Positions 1 to 8,572 of a DNA stretch of 64,000 nt are shown here, piece by piece (the first letter of the stretch is position 1; every line of letters starts with the position of its first letter). The position numbers were made by a program, and so were the translations under genes. This DNA is from JAJEAD01 sp964420925. Its GTDB lineage: Bacteria > Pseudomonadota > Gammaproteobacteria > HK1. The DNA is taken from contig CAYQVB010000041.1 in the NCBI GenBank assembly GCA_964420925.1, forward strand, positions 28,376-92,375, in the 5' to 3' direction. Under the pieces are notes generated by a model that saw only the letters and a program-made list of their open reading frames with translations, did not search any database and was not told the origin of the DNA.

Positions 1-760
1 TGGTGCGTGCCGACGATTCGCCGATGCCGAAGCTCTCGACCTCGTCGACGTAGGGGCGGCCTTCGATGAAGTAGTTCTCGTTGCGCTCCGCCAGCATGCC
101 CACACCGGGTCTGAAGCTCTTCAGCTTGAAGGGGCCGGTCCCGATGGCGTTATCGAAGTCCCGGAAATCCTTGGGAAAGATGGCCGCATGCATGTCGCCC
201 AGGTAGAGCGGGAGATCCGCGTTCGGCGCGTCGAGCTCGATGCGCACCACGTCGGGGCCATCCGCGTTCATGCCGGTGATGCCGGCGAGCCACGGCTTGA
301 TGACCGACTTCGAGTCCGGGCCGATGTGCAGGGACAGCGACGAGATCACGTCCTCGGCATCGAGGGTCTTGCCGTTGTGGAACTCCACCCCGTTGCGCAG
401 CTTGAAGTGCCAGACCTTCGCGTCCGGCGAGGCCTCCCACGATTCCGCCAGCTCGGGCTGCGCCTCGAACTTGCGGGAGTATCGCACCAGGGTGCTGTTG
501 GTCATCCAGATGCGGTGGTAGTCGAGAGTGGTGGTGGCTCTCGCCGGATTGAGGGTGTCGTTCGCACTGTGGGTGTACCAGCCGAGCCGAAGGCGGCCTC
601 CGCGCTTGGGCGTGGCCGCCACGGCGCCTCCGGCGGAACCGAGCATCGTCGCCAGGGTGCCCGAGGCCACGCCGAGCGCCGCCATGCGACGCATGAACTC
701 ACGGCGCCCGAGCCTGCCGCAGGCGTACAGCTTCTCGTAGTGATTCACCTTCTCGTTCAT
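1..760 (-). CDS. ABC transporter substrate-binding protein, family 5 (N-terminal part)
   Basis: Periplasmic binding protein of the peptide/opine/nickel class, cut by the window edge after about 253 residues. The start at 760 is preceded by an AGGAGGAGGA ribosome site at about 768-777. Residues 19-25 (RRxFMRR) followed by a hydrophobic stretch and an AVA-type cleavage site near 48 form a Tat signal, so the protein is exported folded. The mature part shows family hallmarks: LAESWEAS followed by a KVWHFKLRNGVEFHNGK segment and an AEDV motif. A transporter gene set would be expected to the left, outside the window. Family is certain; the ligand cannot be told. Confidence 0.9.
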   Translation of the reverse strand, partial: MNEKVNHYEKLYACGRLGRREFMRRMAALGVASGTLATMLGSAGGAVAATPKRGGRLRLGWYTHSANDTLNPARATTTLDYHRIWMTNSTLVRYSRKFEAQPELAESWEASPDAKVWHFKLRNGVEFHNGKTLDAEDVISSLSLHIGPDSKSVIKPWLAGITGMNADGPDVVRIELDAPNADLPLYLGDMHAAIFPKDFRDFDNAIGTGPFKLKSFRPGVGMLAERNENYFIEGRPYVDEVESFGIGESSART

Positions 761-1144
761 GGGTTCTCCTCCTCCTGATACGGGCGGAATCCGGCGCGCA
801 GGCCGGGATCACTGGCGGTCGCTGCCATTCGGGCAAGCGTGCATCGGTCTCGCCGGGAGCAGAGCCGTAACCGAGTGCCCCGGCTGCACCGAAGATCCTT
901 TTCATCTCCTGCATCCCACCCCCGGCTTCCGGGAAACCCGGCGGCGCGCGCAAGGCCAACGTACCGCCTCGATGGGGAATGTCAAACGCGGGTCGAGAGA
1001 AGCTCTCGCGCGGGCCCCTCGGGACGGGTCCGCGGCTCGGCGCCGCGCCCGCGCATCGCGACCTCGGAGACCTTTCGCGGCAGCACCTCCACCCCCAGAA
1101 TGCCCGTGCTGCGGACGGAAGCCGCGCACCGGGGAGCACTCGAC
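761..1144. other. Divergent intergenic region
   Basis: These 384 bases separate the leftward binding-protein gene from the rightward LLM gene, so both promoters should lie here. A short perfect hairpin (CGAGAG/CTCTCG with a 3-nt loop) sits at 994-1008. I see no convincing promoter boxes and no coding sequence. Confidence 0.4.
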
Positions 1145-2173
1145 ATGAACTTCAGCATCGGCATGGGGAGCACGCTCGCCATCGGGGAAGTCGGGGCCCA
1201 TGCGCGCGCGGCCGAAGACGCGGGCTTCACTCACCTGACTCTGGTGGATACGCCGACCATGGCGCGCGACGTGCACGTGATGATGATGGCGGCCGCCGAG
1301 GCGACGGATCGCATTCGAATCGGCCAGGGGGTGGTCGATCCCCTGTCTATTCATCCCACGGTGATTGCGAACCTGTCGGCGAGCATCAACGAGGTTGCCC
1401 CGGGCCGGATCTTCGTCGGGCTCGGAACCGGAAACGTGGTCGCCAAGGGCCGCAAGCCCGCCACCCTGCGCGAGCTCCGCGAGGCGGTGGACTTCATCCG
1501 GCGCTTCACCGCGGGCGAGGAAGCCTCATACCAGGGCGTTTCCTATCGGTCGCGATGGAGCAGGACGCAACTGCCGGTCTACGTCTCCGCGCACGGACCG
1601 CGCAGCCTGCAGGCGGCGGGCGAGATTGCCGACGGCGTGATCTTCATCGCCACCCACCCGGTCTACGTCGGATGGCAGCTCGCCATGATCGAGCGGGGCG
1701 CACGACGCGCAGGTCGCGACATGGCGGCCATCGACACCTGGGCACGCACCATGATCTACGTAACGAAGGACCGGGAGGCCGCCAAGCGCGAGGTGTCCTC
1801 CTACCCCACGAGCTACAAGGACCTCCACCTCCTGCTCTCGCGCGAGGACCCCGACGTGGACCTGCTGCGCGACGCGCTCGAGAACGATGAACCGGGCTCG
1901 GTGCAGGCGTTGATCACCGACTCGAGGCGCTATGCGGAAGCCTTCGACCCGCGCTACGCCGAAATGCTGGGCGCCCCGCACGCAGCGGCGGTGAGCTGGC
2001 GGCTCATCGACTTCTGGCACCTGTGCGGGAGCGCGGAGCGGATCCGCGATCGGGTGGAGGAGCTCTGCGCCATCGGGGTGAAGACGGTATCCACGACCAC
2101 CTATACGCTCGCCGACGGGCTCGCCATGATCCGACGCGTCGGCGAGGAGGTCATCGCGCACTGCTCGGACTGA
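1145..2173 (+). CDS. LLM-class flavin-dependent oxidoreductase
   Basis: A 342-residue luciferase-like monooxygenase with a TIM-barrel fold that uses reduced FMN or F420. The N-terminus has MNFSIGMGS, followed by the AEDAGFTHLTLVD strand-helix and a long conserved stretch with HVMM, RIRIGQGVVDP and GRIFVGLGTG. These are the beta-strand elements of the family. The ATG at 1145 is chosen because the family alignment begins here; longer upstream reading lacks homology. It is closely similar to the products at 5225-6265 and 26099-27136, so these three are paralogues of one subfamily. The substrate is unknown. It stands alone between a divergent promoter and the convergent Fic gene. Confidence 0.88.
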   Translation: MNFSIGMGSTLAIGEVGAHARAAEDAGFTHLTLVDTPTMARDVHVMMMAAAEATDRIRIGQGVVDPLSIHPTVIANLSASINEVAPGRIFVGLGTGNVVAKGRKPATLRELREAVDFIRRFTAGEEASYQGVSYRSRWSRTQLPVYVSAHGPRSLQAAGEIADGVIFIATHPVYVGWQLAMIERGARRAGRDMAAIDTWARTMIYVTKDREAAKREVSSYPTSYKDLHLLLSREDPDVDLLRDALENDEPGSVQALITDSRRYAEAFDPRYAEMLGAPHAAAVSWRLIDFWHLCGSAERIRDRVEELCAIGVKTVSTTTYTLADGLAMIRRVGEEVIAHCSD

Positions 2174-2301
2174 ATCCGCAACATGGAATCCGGACTTCGT
2201 CGCGGCGCCGCACTCGCCTGAATCGGGACGTGAGCAGTGCCTGTGAATCAGGCGCTGCGAGAGAGCATTTGCACGCCCGGTCGCGCCGGATGCGTCGGAA
2301 T

Positions 2302-3648
2302 TCAGGCGCCGGCAGCGAGCGCGCGGATGCGCTCCTCGAGCCGCGGCGGCGTGCGAAAGACGTAGGTCTTCTCGCCGACTCGGCGCCGGTCGAGTAAGCC
2401 CAGCTCCGCCAGCCTGAAAAGATCCGCCCGAGATGTCGCATAGGCGACGTCATGGCTCGTCATGTGGGAGCGAATCGTGTACTCGGCGTCGTGATGCCGG
2501 ATGGCGTGGGCGAGGAGCGCAAGCTGACGGTGATTGAGATCGCTCGAGCGCCGGAGCATCCGCTCGACCTCCCGGGTCTGCTCGATCTTCTTCTGAATGT
2601 AGGACTCGACATCCGAGAGCGAGCGCAGCATCACGTCGATCTGGTGCAGGATGAAGTAGGTGAGATCGTTCTCGTCGCTCTCGGTGTGGAGGAAGGCACG
2701 GCCGTACTGCACGGGAGCCCGGACGAGCAGACGGCTGATGGACGTGAACTCGAACATCCAGTAGCCGTGGTGGAGCATCGACCAGTAGAAAAGCGCCCGC
2801 GCGGTGCGCCCGTTGCCGTCCTGGAAGGGATGGTCGTAAGCGAGCCAGAAGTGGAGCGCGATGGCACGGATGACGGGATGCAGAAAGGAGCCGTCGTCTG
2901 CGCCACGGTTGGCGAAGCGGAACATCGCATCCATGCGCTCCGGCAACTCGTCGGCCGGAGGCGGCGTATGGAGGACGCGCCCGTCGACGTTGTCCCAAAC
3001 CTGCACCCGCTCTTCACCGGGTCCCTGAATGCGGCCTTCAGCGTCCGGATTGTCCAGGGTGTCGGCAGTGAGCATGGCGTGCAGTCGCAACAGGGAATCC
3101 AGGCCCAGCGGCTCGTCCTTCATTCGGCGGATGGCGGCCATCGCGTGATAGTTGTTGAGAATCATGCGCTCGCTCTGATCCCGGGGGTTCCGCCTCGAGC
3201 GAATCATGTCGGCGGCAACGACCCGGCTGGTGGACGCGCCTTCGAGCTGGCTCGAAGTAATTGCTTCCTCGATGAGCGAGCTGACGATGAAGCGGTCGCG
3301 GGTGCTCGGATTCGTCACGTGTTCGGGGGCGCCGATCCAGCCTCTCGCCTGACTGTCTATCCGGTGCAAAGCCTCCTGCACGGGGTCGGGAAGCATGTAG
3401 GCGAATGGCCGGCCACGGGTATCCCGCAGAGGGACGGTGCGATACTGAGTGCGGCGGGCGACCTTGATTCCCAGCCACCACTCCTCGTGGCTCAGCCCCT
3501 CGGGAGTCGCGAGATGACGCAGCCGATCCCAATGCACGTAGCGGCCCTTTACAGTGGGACGGTGATGTTGTCGGAGGATGTCGGAGAGCCTTCCGCCATG
3601 CTCGACGAGCAGATCACTGAACGATCCGGGAGCGAGTGGCTGCTTCAT
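2302..3648 (-). CDS. Fic family protein (AMP-transferase)
   Basis: A 448-residue Fic/DOC protein that would transfer AMP (or a related phosphate group) from a nucleotide to a hydroxyl side chain of a target protein. The catalytic HPFQDGNGRTAR loop is at residues 273-284 with the essential His273. An intact autoinhibitory motif TSSQLEG lies upstream at 131-137, so this is a class II, self-restrained Fic protein. The last ~80 residues resemble a winged-helix DNA-binding segment, as in many Fic regulators of this size. It is a single gene, convergent with the LLM gene. The upstream region carries a cluster of short repeats (see 3692-3797) that would suit autoregulation by the C-terminal domain. 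The target protein is unknown. Confidence 0.9.
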   Translation of the reverse strand: MKQPLAPGSFSDLLVEHGGRLSDILRQHHRPTVKGRYVHWDRLRHLATPEGLSHEEWWLGIKVARRTQYRTVPLRDTRGRPFAYMLPDPVQEALHRIDSQARGWIGAPEHVTNPSTRDRFIVSSLIEEAITSSQLEGASTSRVVAADMIRSRRNPRDQSERMILNNYHAMAAIRRMKDEPLGLDSLLRLHAMLTADTLDNPDAEGRIQGPGEERVQVWDNVDGRVLHTPPPADELPERMDAMFRFANRGADDGSFLHPVIRAIALHFWLAYDHPFQDGNGRTARALFYWSMLHHGYWMFEFTSISRLLVRAPVQYGRAFLHTESDENDLTYFILHQIDVMLRSLSDVESYIQKKIEQTREVERMLRRSSDLNHRQLALLAHAIRHHDAEYTIRSHMTSHDVAYATSRADLFRLAELGLLDRRRVGEKTYVFRTPPRLEERIRALAAGA

Positions 3649-3691
3649 GGCTCAGGGTACCGAGACGGGTGATTTATCAATTTTGGAATCT

Positions 3692-3797
3692 TTGATGATT
3701 ATGCCACGAGATTCATCAAGATTCATCAACTTCAGGAGATCTGATAAATCTTGATAGGAGTTTATCGGTAATCATCAAATCTCTCCGAATTGATGAA
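3692..3797. promoter_or_regulatory. Cluster of five WTCATCAA octamers upstream of the Fic gene
   Basis: Five copies of (A/T)TCATCAA or its complement lie within 106 bp: 3692-3699 (inverted), 3712-3719, 3722-3729, 3771-3778 and 3790-3797 (inverted). TTTATC/GATAAA variants lie between them. The tract is AT-rich in GC-rich surroundings and begins 44 bp upstream of the Fic start codon, so it probably overlaps the Fic promoter. Multiple spaced copies in both orientations suggest operator sites. The regulator is not identified; the Fic protein's own C-terminal domain is one candidate. Confidence 0.5.
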
Positions 3798-4068
3798 TCC
3801 AGGGAGATTCTCTGTCTGCCGGCCACATTGGCGCCGAATCTGCATTCCGAACGATGGCATCGGGCAGATTGCATCCCGGGCGGTGGCATCGGCAGCGCAC
3901 TGATCTCGAACGCATCGAAGCGGTGAAGGCCGCACGGCCAGAGGCGGTTCGTGCAGCCCTGCACTGAGGGCAGGTGTACAAGGCAGTAGCGAAGCAGAGA
4001 ATCGTCGAACTCTCCGACCAGTTCGCCCGACTCGCCCAAATCCGGCGCCCGGGAGCCATCGGCCCTCG
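3798..4068 (+). other. Intergenic region with a possible decayed coding remnant
   Basis: No intact gene. On the plus strand one frame over about 3880-4050 reads like a degraded helical protein (ERIEAVKAARPEAVRAALH, a stop, then QVYKAVAKQRIVELSDQFARL). It has no start and one stop, and I do not recognise the family. It may be chance in a GC-rich sequence. Confidence 0.2.
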
Positions 4069-4091
4069 GGCAGGGGATGGAGTGAAGTTCC

Positions 4092-4097
4092 TATAAT
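4092..4097 (+). promoter_or_regulatory. Perfect -10 box (TATAAT) for the ureohydrolase gene
   Basis: TATAAT at 4092-4097 lies 44 bp upstream of the chosen start codon, in otherwise GC-rich sequence. No good -35 hexamer is seen at the expected distance, so activator help or an extended promoter is possible. Confidence 0.45.
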
Positions 4098-4141
4098 CCG
4101 CTCTCGTTCCGGCCCGCCACCCCACCATGGAGGACCCCGCC

Positions 4142-5215
4142 ATGGCCGCATCCGACTACCCGACCTGGGAAGAGTTCACCACCACCAGCTTCGCGGCCCG
4201 GCACGAGTGGCCCCTGCTCGCGCCGGAAACACCTTCCTTCATGTCGCGCGACATCGCGAGAGAGCCCAAGGACCTCGAAGGGGCCGACGTGGTGATCATC
4301 GGGGCCCCCTACGTCGCCGCGTCCGGCGGCTACTACGCGGGGGTGCCGATGGAGGACTGGATCGCAGCGCCGAAGCGGGTGCGCCAGCAGTCCGCGCGCT
4401 ACCCCTCGGGCTACATCCAGGACTTCGACCTCGACGTCTTCGAGCACCTGCGGATGGTGGACTACGGCGACGCCGACATCCCCGAATCGGTGATGCACGA
4501 CCAGACGGCGGAGAACGTGCTCGCCGCCCAGGCCGCGGTGGAGGACAAGGTCAACGATGCGCTCCGCGCCGGGGCGGTGCCGGTGGTGATCGGGCAGAAC
4601 AGTCCCTGCGGGAGCTTCGCGATCGCCAAGCCCTGCGCAGAGCACGTCGACGGCCCGGTCGGCTGCGTGAGCCTCGACACCCACTGGGACGCGAGCAAGC
4701 TCGACTACCTCACCGGCGACCCGCGCATCGCCGGCTCCTCCTCGTGGAAGCACAAGATGTACGAGTTCCTCGACAACATGCACCCGCGGCACCTCGTCGA
4801 GATCGGCGAGCGCGGCATGCTCGAGGACAAGGACATCGTGCGCCGCTACCTGCGCGAGGGCGCGCGCTTCATCAGCGCCTGGGAGCTGCGCACGAGCCTC
4901 GGCATCGAAGGCCTGGTGGGCGAGCTCGACCGCGCGTGGGACGGCACCAAGGGGGTCTACGTCCACTTCGACATGGACTGCATCGGCGGCTCCGGCCCCG
5001 CCCCCGGCGACATCCTCGGCGAGCTCGCCGAGCCGATGGGCATGACCGACTACGAGACCATCCGCATCGCCCACGAGATAGGCCGGCGCGGCCTGACCGG
5101 CATGAGCTTCATCTGCATACCGCCCGGCTCCGCCGTCATCTACCGGGTGATCGTCTACATCGTCATGTATCTCGCCGCCGGCCTCGCGCTGCGCAAGCTG
5201 GGGCGGGGCGCCTGA
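4142..5215 (+). CDS. Ureohydrolase-fold (arginase/agmatinase-like) protein with altered metal site
   Basis: About 357 residues with the ureohydrolase fold, whose members hydrolyse guanidino groups (arginine, agmatine, guanidinobutyrate) using two Mn ions. Motif 2 (LDTHWD) and part of motif 3 (HFDMDC) are present. Motif 1, normally GGDHS, reads GQNSP, so a metal-binding His is lost, and the third Asp of motif 3 is replaced by Gly. The enzyme may bind one metal, use another substrate or be non-catalytic. Start 4142 is preferred over ATG 4127 because GGAGG at 4129-4133 is correctly spaced for it. A perfect -10 box lies upstream. The C-terminus is hydrophobic (IYRVIVYIVMYLAAG), as the last strand-helix of the fold often is. 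Confidence 0.8.
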   Translation: MAASDYPTWEEFTTTSFAARHEWPLLAPETPSFMSRDIAREPKDLEGADVVIIGAPYVAASGGYYAGVPMEDWIAAPKRVRQQSARYPSGYIQDFDLDVFEHLRMVDYGDADIPESVMHDQTAENVLAAQAAVEDKVNDALRAGAVPVVIGQNSPCGSFAIAKPCAEHVDGPVGCVSLDTHWDASKLDYLTGDPRIAGSSSWKHKMYEFLDNMHPRHLVEIGERGMLEDKDIVRRYLREGARFISAWELRTSLGIEGLVGELDRAWDGTKGVYVHFDMDCIGGSGPAPGDILGELAEPMGMTDYETIRIAHEIGRRGLTGMSFICIPPGSAVIYRVIVYIVMYLAAGLALRKLGRGA

Positions 5216-5224
5216 GCGCGGCGC

Positions 5225-6265
5225 CTACAGGAGCGGCATCAGCTCCGCCGCCATGCGGCGCATCATTTCGGTGTCGTCCTGGATCGAGAAGAGCACGGAG
5301 GAAATGCCGCGCACCCCGAGCGGCCGGAGTGCGTCGCACTGCTCGGCCACCTCTTCGGCGGAGCCGGAGGCGAGGAAGAAGTCGATGACCCGCTGGGTGG
5401 TGAACTCGGTCTGCGGCCCGCCGATCCGTTCCGTCCAGTAGGGGTCCCAGTTGTCGTAAATCTGCCGGAACTCGTCGAGGAGGCCGGGATGGGCGCGGTC
5501 GAGGCGGGCTCTCAGGTCCGCGACCTCCGGGTTGTTCTGCTTCAGGATCTGGTAGAGCTCCCAGGTCGCGGTGGCCGCGTAGGGGGCCATCTCGCGCCGG
5601 ACCGCGGCCTTCGAGTCGGCGAGATAGCACTGGGTGCGGACCCACACCTCCACCTCCGACGGGTCCCTTCCTGCCGCCTCGGCGCCGCGCGCGATCTGGT
5701 CCATGCGCCACTGCTGGAGCACCGGGTCCATTCCGATGCTGAACACGGCGTGGCCAAGCTCGCCCGCGATCCGGCAGGTCCTCGGACCCGCCACCGCCAC
5801 CCACATCGGCACCGGCCGGCCGACGTAGCGGGAGCGGCGAATCCACTCGCTGTGCCAGGAGTTGCCCTGCCACTCGCCCTCCCCGCCCGCGGAGTACTCG
5901 TTGATGAAGCGGATCGCCTCGCGCAGCTCGCGCATCCGCACCCCCCGGGTGAGGTACTGCCCGTAGGGTCCTCCCGCCCCGATCCCGACGAAGGCGCGAT
6001 CGCCGGAGAGCTCCCGCAGCGAAGCCACCGCGTTCGCGATGGCGCCCGGATGGTAGGTCGCGGGGTTGGTCACGCCGTGTCCGACCTGGATGCGCGAAGT
6101 CGCCGCCGCAGCCAGCGTCATCATGACGTGCACCTCCTGGGAGAGGGTGCCCATGTCGATCATGGTGACGTGGTGGTAGCCGAGCTCCTCCGCGAGCTGC
6201 GCGTAGCGCGCGACGCTGTGGACATCCTGGTCCTGACCCAGGCCGAGGCCGAATGCGAGACTCAT
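5225..6265 (-). CDS. LLM-class flavin-dependent oxidoreductase
   Basis: A 346-residue luciferase-like monooxygenase of the same subfamily as the one at 1145-2173. It begins MSLAFGLGLG and carries EVHVMMTLAAAATSRIQVGHG, PATYHPGAIANAVASLREL and a GDRAFVGIGAGG strand. The start at 6265 is preceded by GAAGGAGAT at close spacing. It is convergent with the ureohydrolase gene (9 bp between stops). Substrate unknown; probably FMNH2- or F420-dependent oxidation. Confidence 0.88.
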   Translation of the reverse strand: MSLAFGLGLGQDQDVHSVARYAQLAEELGYHHVTMIDMGTLSQEVHVMMTLAAAATSRIQVGHGVTNPATYHPGAIANAVASLRELSGDRAFVGIGAGGPYGQYLTRGVRMRELREAIRFINEYSAGGEGEWQGNSWHSEWIRRSRYVGRPVPMWVAVAGPRTCRIAGELGHAVFSIGMDPVLQQWRMDQIARGAEAAGRDPSEVEVWVRTQCYLADSKAAVRREMAPYAATATWELYQILKQNNPEVADLRARLDRAHPGLLDEFRQIYDNWDPYWTERIGGPQTEFTTQRVIDFFLASGSAEEVAEQCDALRPLGVRGISSVLFSIQDDTEMMRRMAAELMPLL

Positions 6266-6622
6266 GCCATCTCCTTCATCTCAGTGCGCCGGCAGCAGTC
6301 GGACCGGATCCGCCCACGTCGTCCAAGCTCCGGCCACCAAGCCGACCACATGTGCTGAAACACACTTCCGGCCACACGGAACTTCCCATTGCCGCCTGCG
6401 TTTCGTGCGTTCCCGCTAAACGAGGGCATGAAACGGCGTTCTGCGCGGACCCAACCGTTCCTGCGGAAACGGAAATCGAAGTGCCGACTTCCGCAAGTCT
6501 CAAGCGCGCGATATCCCGACCGCGGCGTGGCATGAAACGATCCCGAGCCACGAGACAGCGCCACTCCCGGAGTACTTGCGAGTCTCGAGGGGAAAGGAGC
6601 GGCCGAGGCGCCTGGCGGCGCG
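6266..6622. other. Intergenic region, 357 bp
   Basis: Lies between two leftward LLM genes and should contain the promoter of the 5225-6265 gene. I find no coding sequence, strong hairpin or clear promoter boxes. Confidence 0.4.
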
Positions 6623-7681
6623 TCACGCCGCCACCTTCGAGCGCTCCGCGAAGGCCGGCATCACCTCGGCCACGAAGAGCTCGAACGAGCGCCGCTGCTG
6701 CGGGATCGGCAGACCGTAGCTCCCCATGTAGCAGAAGGCGTCGACGCCAAGCGCCTCGTAGCGTCTGAGCTTCTCGATCACCTCGTCCGGAGTGCCGAGG
6801 ATCAGGTTCTCCTTGAGCGCCGCGGGCTCGTAGGCGGCCTGGTTGGTGAGCAGGGCGGGGTCCGGCTCTTCGGGGAAGCCGCTCCGGACCGGGGCGAGAT
6901 TGCGGAACAGGTTCTCGAACTGCCGCCCCTGGCGCACGATCGCCTCGACGAAGACGTCGAGCTCTTCCGGTCTTTCGTAGATGCCGGTGTGGCGCATGGT
7001 CATGAAGCGGGGGCGCGGCACGTCCGGGTTCGCCGCGAGCGCCGCCTCGAACTGCGCCTTGTACTTCTCCACTTCGGAGAAGGGACGAGTGAGTCCCCAG
7101 GACATGATGTGGCAGCCTTCCTTGAGCGCGGCGTTGTAGGTGCCGGGGTCGCGGGCCGCCACCCAGAAGGGCGGGTGCGGCTTCTGCACCGGCTTGGGGC
7201 AGGAGGTGGCGTCGGGGAACTGCCAGTACTTGCCCTCGTGCGCGACGTCGCCCTGCCAGAGCTTCTTCAGCAGGGGGATCATCTCCAGCATCATCGGCAC
7301 GCCGAGATTCTGGTCCATGCCTCCGGCGAGGCGATCGAACTCGCGCTGGTAGGCGCCGCGGCCGATGCCGAACTCGAGCCGTCCGCCCGATATGAGATCG
7401 AGGAGCGCCGCCTCTCCCGCGAGCTTGATGGGGTGCCAGTAGGGCGCCACCACCACCGCGGTGCCGAGGCGGATGCGCCGGGTGCGCGCGGCGAAATGGG
7501 CGAGAAGCTGGAAGGGGCCGGGCGCGATCGTCATCTCGAGGGCGTGGTGCTCCGCCGCCCACACGATCTCGAAGCCGGCCCGGTCGGCGAGCTCCACCAT
7601 CGCCGTGGTGTGCTCCAGCACCTCCACCATGTCGGTGTCCGGGCTCAAGCGCTCCATGTTGATGACGAGATGGAATTGCAT
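6623..7681 (-). CDS. LLM-class flavin-dependent oxidoreductase (LuxA-like subgroup)
   Basis: A 352-residue luciferase-like oxidoreductase, distinct from the MxFSxGxG subgroup. It has the AEHH signature (VWAAEHHALEM) and RRIRLGTAVVVAPYWHPIK, then ISGGRLEFGIGRGAYQREF, typical of alkanal/FMN-type members. The start codon at 7681 (MQFHLVINMERLSP) has an AAGGAG at 7692-7697. The frame remains open well upstream but without family similarity. It is divergent from the Nudix gene, with 141 bp between. Likely a monooxygenase for a small organic compound; substrate not deducible. Confidence 0.88.
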   Translation of the reverse strand: MQFHLVINMERLSPDTDMVEVLEHTTAMVELADRAGFEIVWAAEHHALEMTIAPGPFQLLAHFAARTRRIRLGTAVVVAPYWHPIKLAGEAALLDLISGGRLEFGIGRGAYQREFDRLAGGMDQNLGVPMMLEMIPLLKKLWQGDVAHEGKYWQFPDATSCPKPVQKPHPPFWVAARDPGTYNAALKEGCHIMSWGLTRPFSEVEKYKAQFEAALAANPDVPRPRFMTMRHTGIYERPEELDVFVEAIVRQGRQFENLFRNLAPVRSGFPEEPDPALLTNQAAYEPAALKENLILGTPDEVIEKLRRYEALGVDAFCYMGSYGLPIPQQRRSFELFVAEVMPAFAERSKVAA

Positions 7682-7822
7682 GGAAGGGAAGCTCCTTGCC
7701 CGAATTCTCGTCCCCACTCCGCTCCGGCGCCGGAGGGCATGCCGAGGAGGACGGAAGTACGGCATTGAAAGGCGCGAGGCCGGCATTCTATCTTCGGCCG
7801 CCGGAACCATGCCAACGCCGAC

Positions 7823-8380
7823 ATGCATCGAAACGGACTGAGGGCGCTGCTCGCGGCGTACCGGGCGCGCTGGTCGCAGGAGGCGGACACCGTCTTGCGC
7901 TTCGACGCCTTCGTGGACCGGCATCCGGACTGCTTCGAACGCACCTGCCGGCCGGGACACATCACCGGCTCCGCGTGGCTGGTGGACGCCGCGGGCGAGC
8001 GGGTGCTGCTCACCCACCACCGCAAGCTCGGGCGCTGGCTGCAGCTCGGCGGGCACAGCGACGGCGACCCCGACCCCCTCGCGGTCGCGCTGCGCGAGGT
8101 GCGCGAGGAGTCGGGACTCGCGGTGCGGGCGCTCGACGATGCGATCTTCGACCTCGACATGCACCGCATCCCGGCCCGTGGCGACGAGCCCGCGCACCTG
8201 CACTACGACGTGCGCTTTCTCGTCGTGGCCGAGGGCGAGCGCTTCCGGAAGAACGACGAGTCCCACGCCCTCGCATGGGTGCCCGTCGGCGCGGTCCACT
8301 CGCTCACCGGGGAGGAGTCGGTGCTTCGCATGGCGCGGAAGTGGGAGGTTTGGCGCGGTGCTATATTCCGCCGCCCATGA
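7823..8380 (+). CDS. Nudix hydrolase
   Basis: A 185-residue Nudix-fold pyrophosphohydrolase acting on nucleoside diphosphates linked to another group. The Nudix box is recognisable as GGHSDGDPDPLAVALREVREESGL (split here: GGHSDGDPDPLA then VALREVREESGL). The REVREESGL helix carries the Mg-binding glutamates, but the usual first Glu of the GX5E motif is not obvious. An RFDAFVDRHPDCFERT N-terminal lid and LLTHHRKLGRWLQLGGH strand match the cytosolic NUDT-like group. The downstream border is a palindromic element starting 17 bp after the stop. Confidence 0.88.
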   Translation: MHRNGLRALLAAYRARWSQEADTVLRFDAFVDRHPDCFERTCRPGHITGSAWLVDAAGERVLLTHHRKLGRWLQLGGHSDGDPDPLAVALREVREESGLAVRALDDAIFDLDMHRIPARGDEPAHLHYDVRFLVVAEGERFRKNDESHALAWVPVGAVHSLTGEESVLRMARKWEVWRGAIFRRP

Positions 8381-8396
8381 ACGCCCCGGACGCCAG

Positions 8397-8572
8397 CCTG
8401 CACTTCTCGGCAAGCTTCGTAGCGAGGGCGCCGAGGCGCCGCAGTGAGCGGGCGCACGGACTGAGAGACACTGAAGGCATAGTAGAAACTATGTCGAAGT
8501 GGCTCGAGGGAGTACGCCCGCTCACTGCGAGTGGATCGGCGTCCGCAGCAGGAGCTTGCTGAGAAATGCAGG
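8397..8572. repeat. 176-bp palindromic (fold-back) element
   Basis: Two 58-nt arms (8397-8454 and 8515-8572) are imperfect inverted copies. The outer 21 nt match with three changes (left arm begins CCTGCACTTCTCGGCAAGC) and the inner 14 nt (GCAGTGAGCGGGCG / CGCCCGCTCACTGC) match perfectly. The 60-nt loop holds a second perfect hairpin, CATAGT-AGAA-ACTATG at 8478-8493. It fits a MITE-like element or a large RNA hairpin. The right arm contains the AGGAG and ATG used by the next gene. Confidence 0.8.
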
